From Ascoidea tarda (nom. inval.) (taxonomy: Eukaryota > Ascomycota > Saccharomycetes > Ascoideales > Ascoideaceae): a DNA stretch of 37,249 nt. The position numbers and the translations under genes were made by a program. Under the pieces are notes generated by a model that was given only the letters and a program-made list of their open reading frames with translations, had not been told where the DNA came from and searched no databases. Of this stretch, positions 1-9,333 are shown piece by piece. The number at the start of each line of letters is the position of its first letter. Position 1 is the first letter of the stretch. The stretch covers positions 1-37,249 of the forward strand of contig JAKTTS010000096.1 in NCBI GenBank assembly GCA_030560485.1, written 5' to 3'.

Positions 1-54
1 TTTTCATTTTCATTTTCATTTTCATTTTCATTTTCATTTTCATTTTCATTTTCA
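1..54. repeat. TTTTCA hexanucleotide microsatellite
   Basis: Nine uninterrupted copies of TTTTCA fill the left edge of the window. On the minus strand this is a GAAAAT array that begins a few bases after the SPP2 stop codon, so it lies in the 3' untranslated region of that gene or beyond. The array may continue outside the window. The same hexamer is expanded inside the coding region at about 18669-18800. Confidence 0.95.
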
Positions 55-57
55 TCC

Positions 58-765
58 TCATTTTTTTTCCTTTTGTTTTTCCTTTCCTTTTCTCTTATTA
101 AAACTTGATGGTTTGGCTCCCAAACCAAGAAAAACACTTCTTTTAGAGGCAGTTTCGATATTCTTTAGAAACATACTAGAAGAATTTTCTTTATCTTTAG
201 AATCACTGTTTTCTTTATCTCCCTTCCATCCCAAGCCCCTCAATAATGCTTTGCCAAAATCTTCCACAGGAACCTGTTGATAAACATCAAATGAAGGAGC
301 ATCTGGTCTACTGTCAATGTCCTTGAAATACAATGACTTACTCAATGATGAAACAGCGTGGCTAGTATGATTCGTAGAATCTGATCTATCCTCCTCAATA
401 TCCATTTTACTATCCATTTCTTTTTTTTCTTCTTTTTCAATGTTAGACCCTGGAATTTCACTCAACAATTTCTCTTTCCATTTTTGATTTCTATTACAGT
501 TAATCACCCTTAATTTTTTAATGGGTTTCTTTTTTTTTAAATTGGGCTTGTCGTATTCTTCAATGATTTCCACACTATCGCCATCTTCTTCTGCAGGCAA
601 CAATTCAAAATTGTGATTGAGTTTTTGCACAAAAGCTTTGGGTAAAGGTTTTTGCTTCTGAAGCTTGTTAACTTTTGTTTTTTCAATGCGTTTATTTGCA
701 AAGACAACCTTGATTGGTTTTTGAGAAGTTTCTGAATTCTTGTTTGATTTAAGTGATATCTTCAT
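58..765 (-). CDS. SPP2: Spp2-type G-patch splicing factor
   Basis: This 235-residue protein resembles Spp2, the spliceosomal factor that binds the DEAH helicase Prp2 and couples it to activation of the spliceosome before the first step. The best evidence is a G-patch-like segment near residues 164-183 (VPVEDFGKALLRGLGWKGD), which matches the Spp2/GPKOW signature, preceded by a basic and acidic low-complexity N-terminus and followed by a Lys-rich tail. S. cerevisiae Spp2 is shorter (about 185 residues). The N-terminal half (Lys/Asn-rich) is not recognisable by itself. The gene is divergent from RBG1, with about 200 bases shared between the two starts. The identity rests on one motif plus size, so it is likely but not certain. 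Confidence 0.75.
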   Translation of the reverse strand: MKISLKSNKNSETSQKPIKVVFANKRIEKTKVNKLQKQKPLPKAFVQKLNHNFELLPAEEDGDSVEIIEEYDKPNLKKKKPIKKLRVINCNRNQKWKEKLLSEIPGSNIEKEEKKEMDSKMDIEEDRSDSTNHTSHAVSSLSKSLYFKDIDSRPDAPSFDVYQQVPVEDFGKALLRGLGWKGDKENSDSKDKENSSSMFLKNIETASKRSVFLGLGAKPSSFNKRKGKEKQKEKK

Positions 766-969
766 TGTTATTTAACGTTGAACAGAAAAAAAAATACTCA
801 GCGCCCGCCGGTTAAAGCAAAATTCAATTTTTTTTTCTAATTTTTAAAGTTTACCCTTTTCCCAACCATCAAAAGTATTGTTTTCAACTTCTTCTAGCTT
901 TGGCATAATCCACAGCCCACTATTTCATGGTAAATAAGTCCCTGTTATCTATCCTGTCTATTTGAAAAG

Positions 970-2073
970 ATGTCTACTGTTGAAAAGATCAAGGCCATCG
1001 AGGCCGAAATGGCCAAAACACAAAAGAATAAGGCGACCAATTTTCATCTTGGTCAGCTTAAAGCCAAACTAGCAAAATTGAGAAAAGAGTTGATTTCAAG
1101 TGCTTCTGGGGGTGGTTCTGGTCCAGGTATTGGATTTGACGTTGCCAAAACAGGAGTTGCTTCTGTGGGATATGTGGGCTTTCCATCTGTTGGAAAATCT
1201 ACATTATTGAACAAATTAACTGGAACCCATTCAGAGGCAGCTGAATACGAATTCACAACATTAACCACTGTTCCCGGAGTTATTAAATACAAAGGTGCTA
1301 AGATTCAGATGTTAGATTTGCCTGGTATCATTGAAGGTGCCAATAGTGGACGAGGTAGAGGAAAACAAGTTATAGCTGTTTCCAGAACTTGTAATTTGAT
1401 TTTTATTGTCTTGGATGTTAACAAACCTTTGATCCACAAAGAGATAATAGAGAGAGAGTTAGAAGGTGTTGGTATAAGACTTAATAAAGTTCCACCAGAT
1501 ATTATAATCAAAAAGAAAGAGAGAGGGGGAGTCAACATCACCAATACTGTTCCCTTGACCAGACTAGATAAAGACGAAATAAGAGCTGTCATGTCTGAGT
1601 ATCGATTAAATTCAGCGGACATTGCTTTCAGGTGCGATGCTACAGTAGACGATCTCATTGATGCAATTGAAATTAAAACCAGAAGATACATTCCAGCGGT
1701 TTATGTCTTGAATAAAATCGACTCGATATCAATTGAAGAATTGGAGTTGCTATATAAGATCGAGAATTGTGTTCCTATATCCTCCAAAGAAGGCTGGAAT
1801 CTCGACGACTTGTTGGAGATGATGTGGGATAGATTGAACTTGGTGAGAGTTTACACTAAACCAAAGGGCAAGCTACCAGACTTTGACGAGCCGGTCGTCT
1901 TGAGATCAGACAGATGTTCGATTGAAGACTTTTGCAACCAGATCCACAAGAGTTTGGTTGCTGATTTCAAAACAGCAGCTGTGTATGGCTCCAGTGTCAA
2001 ACACCAACCTCAATATGTTGGATTAAGCCATATTTTGAAAGATGAAGATGTAGTTACAATTCTTAAAAAATAA
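970..2073 (+). CDS. RBG1: DRG-family GTPase Rbg1
   Basis: This is a 367-residue orthologue of yeast Rbg1/human DRG1, a translational GTPase that works with Tma46 on polysomes. It is near the family length and alignable from memory over its whole length. An N-terminal helix (residues 1-45) precedes the G domain. G1 is GFPSVGKST at 70-78, the switch II motif DLPG is at 116-119, and NKID supplies G4. The C-terminal TGS domain starts near residue 290 and ends in the family-typical VTILKK. The codons are entirely ordinary and I saw no CTG codon. It is divergent from SPP2. The ATG at 970 gives the conserved [20 protein letters not shown] start. Confidence 0.97.
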   Translation: MSTVEKIKAIEAEMAKTQKNKATNFHLGQLKAKLAKLRKELISSASGGGSGPGIGFDVAKTGVASVGYVGFPSVGKSTLLNKLTGTHSEAAEYEFTTLTTVPGVIKYKGAKIQMLDLPGIIEGANSGRGRGKQVIAVSRTCNLIFIVLDVNKPLIHKEIIERELEGVGIRLNKVPPDIIIKKKERGGVNITNTVPLTRLDKDEIRAVMSEYRLNSADIAFRCDATVDDLIDAIEIKTRRYIPAVYVLNKIDSISIEELELLYKIENCVPISSKEGWNLDDLLEMMWDRLNLVRVYTKPKGKLPDFDEPVVLRSDRCSIEDFCNQIHKSLVADFKTAAVYGSSVKHQPQYVGLSHILKDEDVVTILKK

Positions 2074-2290
2074 GCTGCACAGATGCTTCTGTAATGTTAT
2101 ATGTAGTTTTTGGTGTGTTTATTGTATTGTCCTAAGTAGTTTTGTATTCGAGTTCCATCGCCTGGAAATGGCCTGCTTCAGTGATGAGATTCGACCGCAA
2201 TTTCCACTTTTTCGATTATATCTGTTTTTCTTGATTGGGATCAACAAAAGACAGTCCAATAAATAAGCATATCGTTCACTGCAGACCACC

Positions 2291-2298
2291 ATATATAT
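2291..2298 (+). promoter_or_regulatory. TATA box candidate
   Basis: TATATATA lies about 50 bases upstream of the ATG at 2346, in the short gap after RBG1. It is a plausible TATA element for the intron-containing gene that follows. This is sequence inspection only. Confidence 0.4.
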
Positions 2299-2345
2299 AC
2301 CACACACTGCGATAGATAGCCTTTAAAAGCGTTGTTTGGTCCAGC

Positions 2346-3141
2346 ATGAATAACAAAAAGTAAGTTGTGCTTTTCTACCAAGTTTTCCAGCTTTGTTCAT
2401 GACTAACGTTTCGTTTCTAGAACCCAACCCCAAGAACCTTCAAGGGCATTTTATAATCCTTATGATCCAACTGACCAACGACCTGTTGGAGGTTATCCAA
2501 GTGAGTTTGCTGTTCCTGGTCGCCAGTCTCACTTGGGCCCCATCAACACTCCTGATCAGTACCAGACTGTTCGTCATATAATGAAAAGATTGAACTACAC
2601 TCCAAGGCCAAAATCACAGCTCTACCCTGGTCAATTTAAAATATTAAGAAAAATTAATCGAAATGAAAAATTTAACAAGGGCATAAATATTGCTTCAAAT
2701 TTTTTGACATATGGAGTGGTTATTTATGCTGTATTTTTCCAAAGATGGAACGATGGATACGATAATATTTTTTCTGATTTTTATAGGTTTAGATTACGTT
2801 GTCAGTTGTATTTAAGAGGATCTTTAACTAAACAGCAGTATGAAGATTTGATTCCTAAAAAGAAGCCATTTAATTTGCAAAAAATCGATTCCAAGCCCGT
2901 TGAAGATATTGATAATGAGACTGAATACCATTTACAAAGACCTTCAAAGGATCAGTTGATTATTGCCCAAAAAGAGTTGCAAGAAAGAGAAGAGAAATAC
3001 TTAAAGGCTCTTGATATTGCAGAACAAATTGTTAGTGAATCAAAACAAAAAAACAGCCCACCTTTTCTTAATGAAAATGAGTCTGATATAACAAAACCTG
3101 ATAATGATAATAAAAGAAAAAAATGGTTTGGAATATTTTAG
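2346..3141 (+). CDS. One-TM membrane protein, 5' intron (unidentified)
   Basis: I do not recognise this protein. The coding sequence is join(2346..2359, 2421..3141), 244 residues. Exon 1 gives only MNNK plus two bases; the intron has a GTAAGT donor, a GACTAAC branch site and a TAG acceptor; exon 2 restores one open frame through TQPQEPSRAFYNPYDP. There is a Pro-rich hydrophilic N-terminus (residues 6-75), one predicted membrane segment near 93-112 (INIASNFLTYGVVIYAVFF), then a basic stretch with RFRLRCQLYLRG and a charged, helical C-terminal tail. A mitochondrial or ER membrane site is possible but unproven. The splice is well supported because without it the well-formed YNPYDPTDQRPVGGYP segment has no start codon. 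It follows RBG1 in the same direction. Confidence 0.8.
2360..2420 (+). other. Spliceosomal intron, 61 nt
   Basis: The donor GTAAGT is at 2360, the branch site GACTAAC at 2401-2407 has its branch A at 2406, and the acceptor TTTCTAG ends at 2420. The branch A is 14 nt from the acceptor. Splicing joins AA to A to form a Lys codon and keeps the frame. Confidence 0.85.
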
Positions 3142-3445
3142 CTTTTTTAAATGTTTTTAGTAAAATTTGTAAATAAATATATAAATATATAAACAATTAA
3201 ATACTTTATACATTTTGCGCTCAACATGAAAAAAAAAAAATAAAACAACAAAAAGTCGAAAAATACCCAAGTAAAAGTCTGATTGTTTATAAGAGCATAT
3301 GTATAATGTTCTCTATGCGAAAAAAAAACAAAAAAAATAAAAGAGAAAAATCAGAAAAATCAAAAGCGTACAAAATTTAATATATTTTCATTTTTGGCAA
3401 AGGATATTATTAAAAATCCCAAATAGTATAGCAGAATTTTATTAT
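3142..3445. other. Convergent AT-rich spacer
   Basis: This 304-base gap separates the stop codons of the unidentified membrane-protein gene and LAS17. It is A-rich with several A runs and a short TATAAATA repeat near 3176-3190. I see no gene. It must hold both 3' ends and polyadenylation signals. Confidence 0.7.
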
Positions 3446-5545
3446 TTACCAGTCATCATCGTCATTATATTTAGAAACTCTCTGTTTACGCTTGTTCAAT
3501 GCTACTGATAATGCATCGGCTAAAGAAGCCTGAGGGTTAAGATTAGAATTAGGATTAGAATTGGAATTTAAAGATTTATTTCCACTTTTAGTCTCTGTTA
3601 GTAAAACAGAGGGCTTTTCTAGATTTGATTTTTCGATTTTTTTTAAGCTTTTCAAACCGCCAGCATTTCGAATGGAAGCCAATAAGGCATCTCTTTCAGG
3701 TTCCACGACTGGAATTTGAGATGTATTCACTGAGTGTGTTGGATTATTGCTTTGCACAAGTGGTGGTGCTGGAGGTGCTGGAGGTGTTGAAGTAGAAAAA
3801 TTTGAAATATTTGGAGGTGGTGGTGGAGCAGGTGGAGGGATAGAAGAATTAGGAAGATTTGGTGGTAGTAGAGCAGCGGGTCTCAGATTAATGTCATCAG
3901 ATAAATTAGATGGTGCATGAGGAGGATTTTGATAGGATTGAGAGTTATCATTTTGATCTGGGTTATTGATAGAAGTAGAGTTGGATACAATACGTCTTGG
4001 TGGAGGCAAAAAAGAATTTAATGGCAATGGATTGGTAGGAATATTTTGTGTTTGCTGTGGAATTTGTTGTTGAGGAACTTGTTGAGGAACTTGTTGTTGA
4101 GGTTGATATTGAGAAGTTGTATTGTTTTGAAAGATTTGGTTGACCATTTGATTGAAATTAGAGTTAAGATTAGCGTTAGGATTATTGGGTGAATGTCTTG
4201 AAGCTGGAGGAGGAGGAGCAACACCTCTTCTTGGAGGTGGAGGTGGAGGAGGGCCACTTCTAGGATTGTTCAGATTATTATTGTTATTATAACCAAACTG
4301 AGAGGCTTGAACTGGCATTCCTTGTTGTATTGGGAGTCTTGGAGGCAATTGAGGTCTTGAAGGTGGAGGAGGAGGAACGCTATTAGTTGGAAGATTTGAT
4401 CTTGAAGGAGGAGGGCGAGGAGCAGGAATTGAGGAAGTGATGGAGATATAGGGATTGTTAGCTGGTGTTAAATTTCTAGCAGGAGTTTTGGGAGGTAAAG
4501 GTGGAGGAGAGGAAACAGCTGAAAAGGGAGGTAGAGCTGGTTGTTGAGATGGAGGTTGCTGTTGCTGTTGCTGTTGTTGGGATGGAAGTTGCAATGGCTG
4601 AACGTGAGGTTGTTGGTTAGGATGCAATATTTTTGATTGAATTGGACCTGTTGGTAATGGAGGAACTTTAAACCTTGGTCTTGAAGACTGGGTATCTGAA
4701 GGTTGAGAAGTTTGATTAAGATTTGGTGTAGTCGTTGCAGGTGGATGTGGATGTGTATGTGCAGGTGTAATTGACGATTTCTGAGCAGCTATTGTGGGAA
4801 GAACCTCATCTGAAGAGTTTTGAAAAGAAGCAAAAGATGATGTTGAAGAGTTGTTTAAAAAAGATGGTTGAGAAGAGGATTGGTATGTAGAGTTTGAATT
4901 TTGGGTTGGAATAGATGGTGGTGGAGGAGGAGGAGGTGGTTCTTTTTTATATTTTGGATGAGGTTGTGAGACATTGGGATTATTTGTGTTGTTTGTAATT
5001 GAATCAGAGAAGTTGTTTCTAAATCTGTTCTCAAAATCAGGATTATTGTTGCCTCTTGGACCAAGAGTTGAGTGATTAAGAAAGGAGTTTGTGTTGGAAC
5101 TATTTGAGAGGTTATTTTGCAAAGCGATGGCATTTTTATTTTTGAGAGTCTCTTTTGAAGCGTATTTTTCTCTGTTGACGACTCTTTTGTGGAATTTGTT
5201 TGCTTCATTGATATCCTCAAACAAAAGCCCAATATAACAATTGTCAATTTCAAAGGTGTGGAAAAAGGTTCGATCTTTGTTGTAGGCAAAGTTGACGTAT
5301 AGTTCTTGGTCGAAGAGAACACCTTTGTTGGAGCCATTTGATATGTCGATCAATTTGAGGAAGAAAGTATGACCTAGCAAGTCGTCAATTAGGACTATTG
5401 CACCACTTAGACCAGTGTATATCCAGTCATTTTGGTTAGGAAGTGAGATATAGAGTCTAGCAACAGTGAAGTCTATGATTTTGTTTTTCTGTCTAGGGAT
5501 GTTTCTTTTTATCTTTTCCTTATCTGGAGATTGTAGTAGGCCCAT
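3446..5545 (-). CDS. LAS17: WASP homologue Las17
   Basis: This 699-residue protein is the yeast WASP, the Arp2/3 activator of cortical actin patches and endocytosis. The WH1/EVH1 domain spans roughly residues 15-125 and includes LYISLPNQNDWIYTGLSGAI and FHTFEIDN. A long Pro-rich region with many PPPPPP blocks and Gln/Asn runs follows (about 205-610); it would bind profilin and SH3 proteins. A WH2-type actin-binding segment (RDALLASIRNAGGLKSLKK) lies near 616-640. The protein ends with the acidic Arp2/3-binding tail DDDDW. S. cerevisiae Las17 is 633 residues with the same order, so identity is firm. WH1 is where the verprolin Vrp1 binds. The upstream leader includes a purine-rich repeat at 5617-5650. 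Confidence 0.96.
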   Translation of the reverse strand: MGLLQSPDKEKIKRNIPRQKNKIIDFTVARLYISLPNQNDWIYTGLSGAIVLIDDLLGHTFFLKLIDISNGSNKGVLFDQELYVNFAYNKDRTFFHTFEIDNCYIGLLFEDINEANKFHKRVVNREKYASKETLKNKNAIALQNNLSNSSNTNSFLNHSTLGPRGNNNPDFENRFRNNFSDSITNNTNNPNVSQPHPKYKKEPPPPPPPPSIPTQNSNSTYQSSSQPSFLNNSSTSSFASFQNSSDEVLPTIAAQKSSITPAHTHPHPPATTTPNLNQTSQPSDTQSSRPRFKVPPLPTGPIQSKILHPNQQPHVQPLQLPSQQQQQQQQPPSQQPALPPFSAVSSPPPLPPKTPARNLTPANNPYISITSSIPAPRPPPSRSNLPTNSVPPPPPSRPQLPPRLPIQQGMPVQASQFGYNNNNNLNNPRSGPPPPPPPRRGVAPPPPASRHSPNNPNANLNSNFNQMVNQIFQNNTTSQYQPQQQVPQQVPQQQIPQQTQNIPTNPLPLNSFLPPPRRIVSNSTSINNPDQNDNSQSYQNPPHAPSNLSDDINLRPAALLPPNLPNSSIPPPAPPPPPNISNFSTSTPPAPPAPPLVQSNNPTHSVNTSQIPVVEPERDALLASIRNAGGLKSLKKIEKSNLEKPSVLLTETKSGNKSLNSNSNPNSNLNPQASLADALSVALNKRKQRVSKYNDDDDW

Positions 5546-5825
5546 TTTATTGTTAAAATGAGAGTTGTGAGATGCAGTTGGAGTTGGAGTTGGAGTTGTG
5601 AGATACCTGAGGTGGATAAGAAAAAGAAGCAGCTGAAAAGAAGCAGCTGTTTGGAAAGGCGATAGTAGCGACGGAGGGCCATGAGGGCGGGAGCGGAGTA
5701 TTTATAGGAGCGAGCGGGCGGAGCCGAATGGAGGGGCGTGGAGGTAAGATGAGAGATGTGATGGAAGAGAAATGAGTGAGAAATGAAAGAGAAATGAAAG
5801 AGAAGTATATAGTGATATATATGAG
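5546..5825 (-). promoter_or_regulatory. LAS17 promoter and leader
   Basis: The gap lies between the LAS17 start and the stop of the next gene, both on the minus strand. It contains a GTTGGA repeat just before the start (near 5576-5600), two copies of a GAAGCAGCTG block at about 5627-5650 (coding strand CAGCTGCTTC), and a G-rich stretch near 5680-5740. I can name no factor site with confidence. Confidence 0.5.
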
Positions 5826-6974
5826 CTAGGAGCTTTGGTTTTGGTAGATCTTGCTGGCTATGCCGGCAAGGTTTTTGTTGCTGAGCTTTAGCTTGTTTTT
5901 GAACAAAGAAAGTAGGATGTCTTCCTTGATTTCAGTCAAAAAGTAGGAGAGGATTTGATCCGAGATGAAGTTGTTTTCCTCCAACTGGTTTAGTCGTTCG
6001 ATAATCTGCTGGATCTGCTTGTCGTTTTTCTGGGACTTGTGCCATTTGAACAAGTCCTCTAGTTCTGATTTCCCGGTGTTTTGGTCGCTGCTGTTGCTGG
6101 CATTGTTGGCAGTTGTGTTGTTGATGGATGCAAGACTATTGTAGGTGTTGGTCTTCTGTTTTTTTGATTTGGAATTCAAGCGATCTCTGGCAAGGGGGCT
6201 ATCAATGGGCGAAGAGTGAAGGTTGATATCGATAGTTGAAACAGCAGAGTCGATGTTACTGATGGAGTTGCTGTTGACAATGCTGGGATTAGGAGTGCTG
6301 CTGATGGAGGATTTTCTCTTTCTGTGGGAGGTTTGCAATTTATGACTCATAAGAATTGGGGACAAGTTATCGAGATACCAAATGTCTTTGTTTCTGAGAG
6401 ATCTTATTCGTGGGTAGTCGATTGCCAATTCATCCCAAACCAGATTTGGTAGCCATATCCACTTCATGTTAGATTCATCGAGTGTGTCGTTGTTTCCATC
6501 GACAATTCTTGACATGGGCAAGGACCTGGCCTTGAGGTACAATCTGAAGTGCTTTTTGGTGTCGGCATAGAAGTTCTGGACCTTTGTCTTGTCAAAGTCC
6601 TTGCAGTTGAACCTGTAGTTCAACTCGTTGGCGATTTCCTGGTAGCCTGAGCTTCTGATGCTCTTCTTGCTGAGCAAGCCGTTGCCGTCGTTGTCGATGC
6701 CTAGGAGAAGCTTTTTTCTGATGAGGTTGGAAAAGAGGTCTCTGCGAGGCTTCATCCAGATCTTTTCGTTGTCGATGATCTTGACAATGCTGACGTTCTG
6801 AGTGGAAGTGGAGGCCTCCTGCACAGGACTCATGGTGCCACTGACGCCCGAGCTACCTGAGCTGCTGGAGAGCGATGACGCCAACGAAAGCAGCCCCTGA
6901 CCGAGAAGCACAGGCCCCAGCTGGCTATGCGCGAGCTGCGTGAGCTGGTTGAGCTGGTTCATTGTGTGTGCCAT
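5826..6974 (-). CDS. Myb/SANT-like DNA-binding protein
   Basis: I call this 382-residue protein from one domain. Residues about 68-191 look like the Myb/SANT-like module of fungal regulators and transposase-derived proteins: IWMKPRRDLFSNLI, then SGYQEIANELNYRF, then KVQNFYADTKKHFRLY and a tryptophan-rich end (MKWIWLPNLVWDEL). It is flanked by a Ser/Gln-rich N-terminus, a basic RKRKSS patch near residue 220 and an Asn/Ser-rich linker. The C-terminus (from about residue 310) is an amphipathic helical segment, perhaps for dimerisation. The target genes are unknown. I chose the ATG at 6974 (MAHTMNQLNQ); an in-frame extension upstream to 7106 lacks conservation cues and overlaps the APM4 leader. 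It is divergent from APM4. Confidence 0.55.
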   Translation of the reverse strand: MAHTMNQLNQLTQLAHSQLGPVLLGQGLLSLASSLSSSSGSSGVSGTMSPVQEASTSTQNVSIVKIIDNEKIWMKPRRDLFSNLIRKKLLLGIDNDGNGLLSKKSIRSSGYQEIANELNYRFNCKDFDKTKVQNFYADTKKHFRLYLKARSLPMSRIVDGNNDTLDESNMKWIWLPNLVWDELAIDYPRIRSLRNKDIWYLDNLSPILMSHKLQTSHRKRKSSISSTPNPSIVNSNSISNIDSAVSTIDINLHSSPIDSPLARDRLNSKSKKQKTNTYNSLASINNTTANNASNSSDQNTGKSELEDLFKWHKSQKNDKQIQQIIERLNQLEENNFISDQILSYFLTEIKEDILLSLFKNKLKLSNKNLAGIASKIYQNQSS

Positions 6975-7289
6975 CCTGGATCTGAGGATCCTGTTTTCTG
7001 TTGTTTTTGGTGCACAGCCTTTTCTGCCCTGTTTTCGCTGGTTGCGTGCCCGCGGCTGCCCAACAATGCGTATGTATGTATCTCTGCATCCATGCACACT
7101 ATACATCTGGCCACCGGAGAATCACGTGTCTTTTCATCTTCCGCTCGCCTGGAATTTATCAGCAACAGCATCTGCTTTTGCTGCCATTTCCACCACTTCT
7201 GTTCTTGTCCTTCTCTTTTACTCGCTTTTCTTGCTTCCACTTCTCTCTTGGCTGCTGCTGCTTCTTTCTCTGGCTTCTCGTTTTTGGCA
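6975..7289. promoter_or_regulatory. Bidirectional promoter, Myb-like gene / APM4
   Basis: This 315-base region separates two divergent starts. It is richer in G+C than its surroundings and carries a CACGTG box at 7123-7128. On the APM4 side it ends in a CTGCTGCTGCTTC-type pyrimidine-rich leader at about 7245-7290. No stop codon interrupts the APM4 frame here, so automated callers may extend APM4 upstream, but the extension has no family support. Confidence 0.6.
7123..7128. promoter_or_regulatory. CACGTG E-box
   Basis: The perfect palindrome CACGTG, preceded by AT, lies between the divergent starts of the Myb-like gene and APM4. It is the core bound by bHLH factors such as Cbf1 and Pho4. The same core occurs in two other divergent promoters in this window (15456 and 33953). 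Confidence 0.5.
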
Positions 7290-9158
7290 ATGATATCCGC
7301 TTTTTTCATCTTCAACCAGAAGGGCGAGGTCATAATATCCAGGATCTTTCGAGACGACATCAAGAAAAACATCTCCGACGTCTTTAGAATCCAGGTTATC
7401 TCTTCCGCCAACAATATCAGATCTCCAATTCTCACCTTGGGCTCAACTACTTTTTTACACATTAAAAACTCAAATTTATGGTTTGTTGCTATAACAAGAT
7501 CAAACCAAGATGCCAGTATCATATTTGAATTTCTTTATAAATTCCTAGATCTCTTGAACTACTATATCCTAAACCAGCCCGTAAGCTCAATTCAAATCAA
7601 CTTATCCTCTTCAAACAATGCCAAATCTAAAACCTCTTCCAAAATCTCAGACAATAAAATCGACACTTCAAATCTAAACAACTTGTCTCTAAACCTCTCG
7701 AATAACATGAGCATGATCAACAATAATCTCTCAAATCCAAACAATAACTTGATCAATATAAATAACATCTCCTTCTTAACAGATCAACACATTAAAAACA
7801 ACTTTTTTTGGATCAATGAACTACTAGATGAAATCGTGGACTTTGGTTATCCACAAAATATGGAACCAACAACTTTAAAACAATACATTCAAATTCCACA
7901 ACCTTCATCAACTACCAGCTCTTTGAAAAATTTAATCTCCTTAAACAAATCAAAGGATCTCCTATCAAGCACTAATAACCAAGACAACAAGCAAAGCAAC
8001 AGCAGCAACAACAACAATAACAACAATAACAAAAATAACAAAAATAAGAATAGTTTCGACGACGTTAACAATGATAACTCTAACAGTACAACTGCCACAA
8101 AAAATTACAACTCCTCATCAAATGCCAACCTAACGAAACAATCAACCTCTGAAATATCTTGGAGACCTCTTGGAATCAAATATAGGAAAAACGAAGTCTT
8201 TTTAGATGTTTATGAAAACCTAAATCTTCTAATGTCTGCAAACAGCTCAGTTTTAAGACTATATATAGATGGTTACATTAAAATGAAGTCTCACCTATCT
8301 GGCATGCCTGAATGTAAATTTGGTTTAAATGATTCTCTATTTGTTAACGGTAATGAATTCGCTATCAACACTGGCATCCTAAGAAAGTCCTCCACAAACT
8401 TGAGCAATTTCAACAACAATAACAACAAAGTCAAACTAGAAGACTGTAAATTTCATCAGTGTGTCCAACTAAACAAATTCGACCAGAACCGTTTAATCAC
8501 CTTTATTCCTCCCGATGGCGATTTCGAATTGATGAGATATAGAGCAATGGAAAACATCAAATTGCCCTTTGAAATCATGGTCAAAGTTAAAGAGTTGTCG
8601 AAAACAAGAATGGAATACAACATAAAAATTAAAAGTTTATACGAAAAAAACTTCAACTCAAATCTTTTGATCAATATTCCTGTACCAACGGGCACAATCA
8701 AATTCTCAAACGCAATTAGTGGCGGTAAAGCGAGATTCATCCCTGAAGATAATATAATAGTTTGGAAAATCAATAAATTTCCTGGGAATTTAGATCATTT
8801 CTTCAAAGGAAACATTGAAATTGTTCCATCTCAAGCAAACATTCCTGTCCAAACTGCAAACATTTCTTCAAACTTACTAAACTTGGACAACGATGATATC
8901 AATGACACTTATAATAATGACAAAAACCTTATCAATTCTTTTGAAAATATGGAATATCAAAATATTAAAACTAGCACCATAACAAACAATTTAATTAATT
9001 GGTCAAGGCCTCCAATTTCACTAATCTTTACATTGAATTCATTCAGTTGTTCAGGGCTAACAGTTAAATACCTTAAAGTTGTTGAAAAAAGTGGTTATTC
9101 CACTGTTAAATGGGTTAGATATATTGCAAAAGCAGGTTCATATGAAATTAGGTATTAA
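7290..9158 (+). CDS. APM4: AP-2 complex mu subunit Apm4
   Basis: This 622-residue protein is the cargo-binding mu subunit of the AP-2 clathrin adaptor at the plasma membrane. The N-terminal longin-like domain begins MISAFFIFNQKGEVIISRIF and includes NIRSPILTLGSTTFLHIK, the Apm4/mu2 signature. An Asn-rich linker (about 150-285, with an N/NN run near 8000) replaces the shorter linker of S. cerevisiae Apm4 (491 residues). The mu homology domain starts near residue 289 (SWRPLGIKYRKNEVFLDV) and ends with the conserved AKAGSYEIRY at the C-terminus. Mu2-family proteins start at this MISA methionine, so I take ATG 7290 and not the in-frame ATG at 6927. It is convergent with VAM7. Confidence 0.96.
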   Translation: MISAFFIFNQKGEVIISRIFRDDIKKNISDVFRIQVISSANNIRSPILTLGSTTFLHIKNSNLWFVAITRSNQDASIIFEFLYKFLDLLNYYILNQPVSSIQINLSSSNNAKSKTSSKISDNKIDTSNLNNLSLNLSNNMSMINNNLSNPNNNLININNISFLTDQHIKNNFFWINELLDEIVDFGYPQNMEPTTLKQYIQIPQPSSTTSSLKNLISLNKSKDLLSSTNNQDNKQSNSSNNNNNNNNKNNKNKNSFDDVNNDNSNSTTATKNYNSSSNANLTKQSTSEISWRPLGIKYRKNEVFLDVYENLNLLMSANSSVLRLYIDGYIKMKSHLSGMPECKFGLNDSLFVNGNEFAINTGILRKSSTNLSNFNNNNNKVKLEDCKFHQCVQLNKFDQNRLITFIPPDGDFELMRYRAMENIKLPFEIMVKVKELSKTRMEYNIKIKSLYEKNFNSNLLINIPVPTGTIKFSNAISGGKARFIPEDNIIVWKINKFPGNLDHFFKGNIEIVPSQANIPVQTANISSNLLNLDNDDINDTYNNDKNLINSFENMEYQNIKTSTITNNLINWSRPPISLIFTLNSFSCSGLTVKYLKVVEKSGYSTVKWVRYIAKAGSYEIRY

Positions 9159-9333
9159 ATTAATAGTGATAAAAAAAAGGAAAAGATTAAAGATTGAAAA
9201 CTAAAAATTAAAGATTAAAGATTTTTTTTTTTAAATTTTTTTTTTATTATAATTGATATATATTTAATATTATATTTAATATTATATTTAATATTATATT
9301 CAATATTACGTTTAATAGACATTTAATATATGG
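9159..9333. repeat. AT-rich 12-bp tandem repeat in convergent spacer
   Basis: The spacer between the APM4 and VAM7 stops holds AAAGATTAAAGATT-like repeats and then three perfect copies of the 12-mer TTAATATTATAT (9264-9299), with a degenerate fourth. The unit is nearly self-complementary, so it can form a small cruciform or hairpin. It probably serves as the 3' end region of both genes. Confidence 0.8.

Noticed and set aside
2346-3141. Match to the Aim11/YBL059W family, which has a 5' intron in S. cerevisiae
   Set aside because: Sequence as I remember it does not fit: this protein has a single membrane span and different motifs, so only the intron position is shared.
6927-7289. Possible N-terminal extension of APM4 (Cys/Ser/Leu-rich, 121 residues)
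   Set aside because: Mu2-family proteins begin at the MISA methionine at 7290; the extension lies over a promoter with an E-box.
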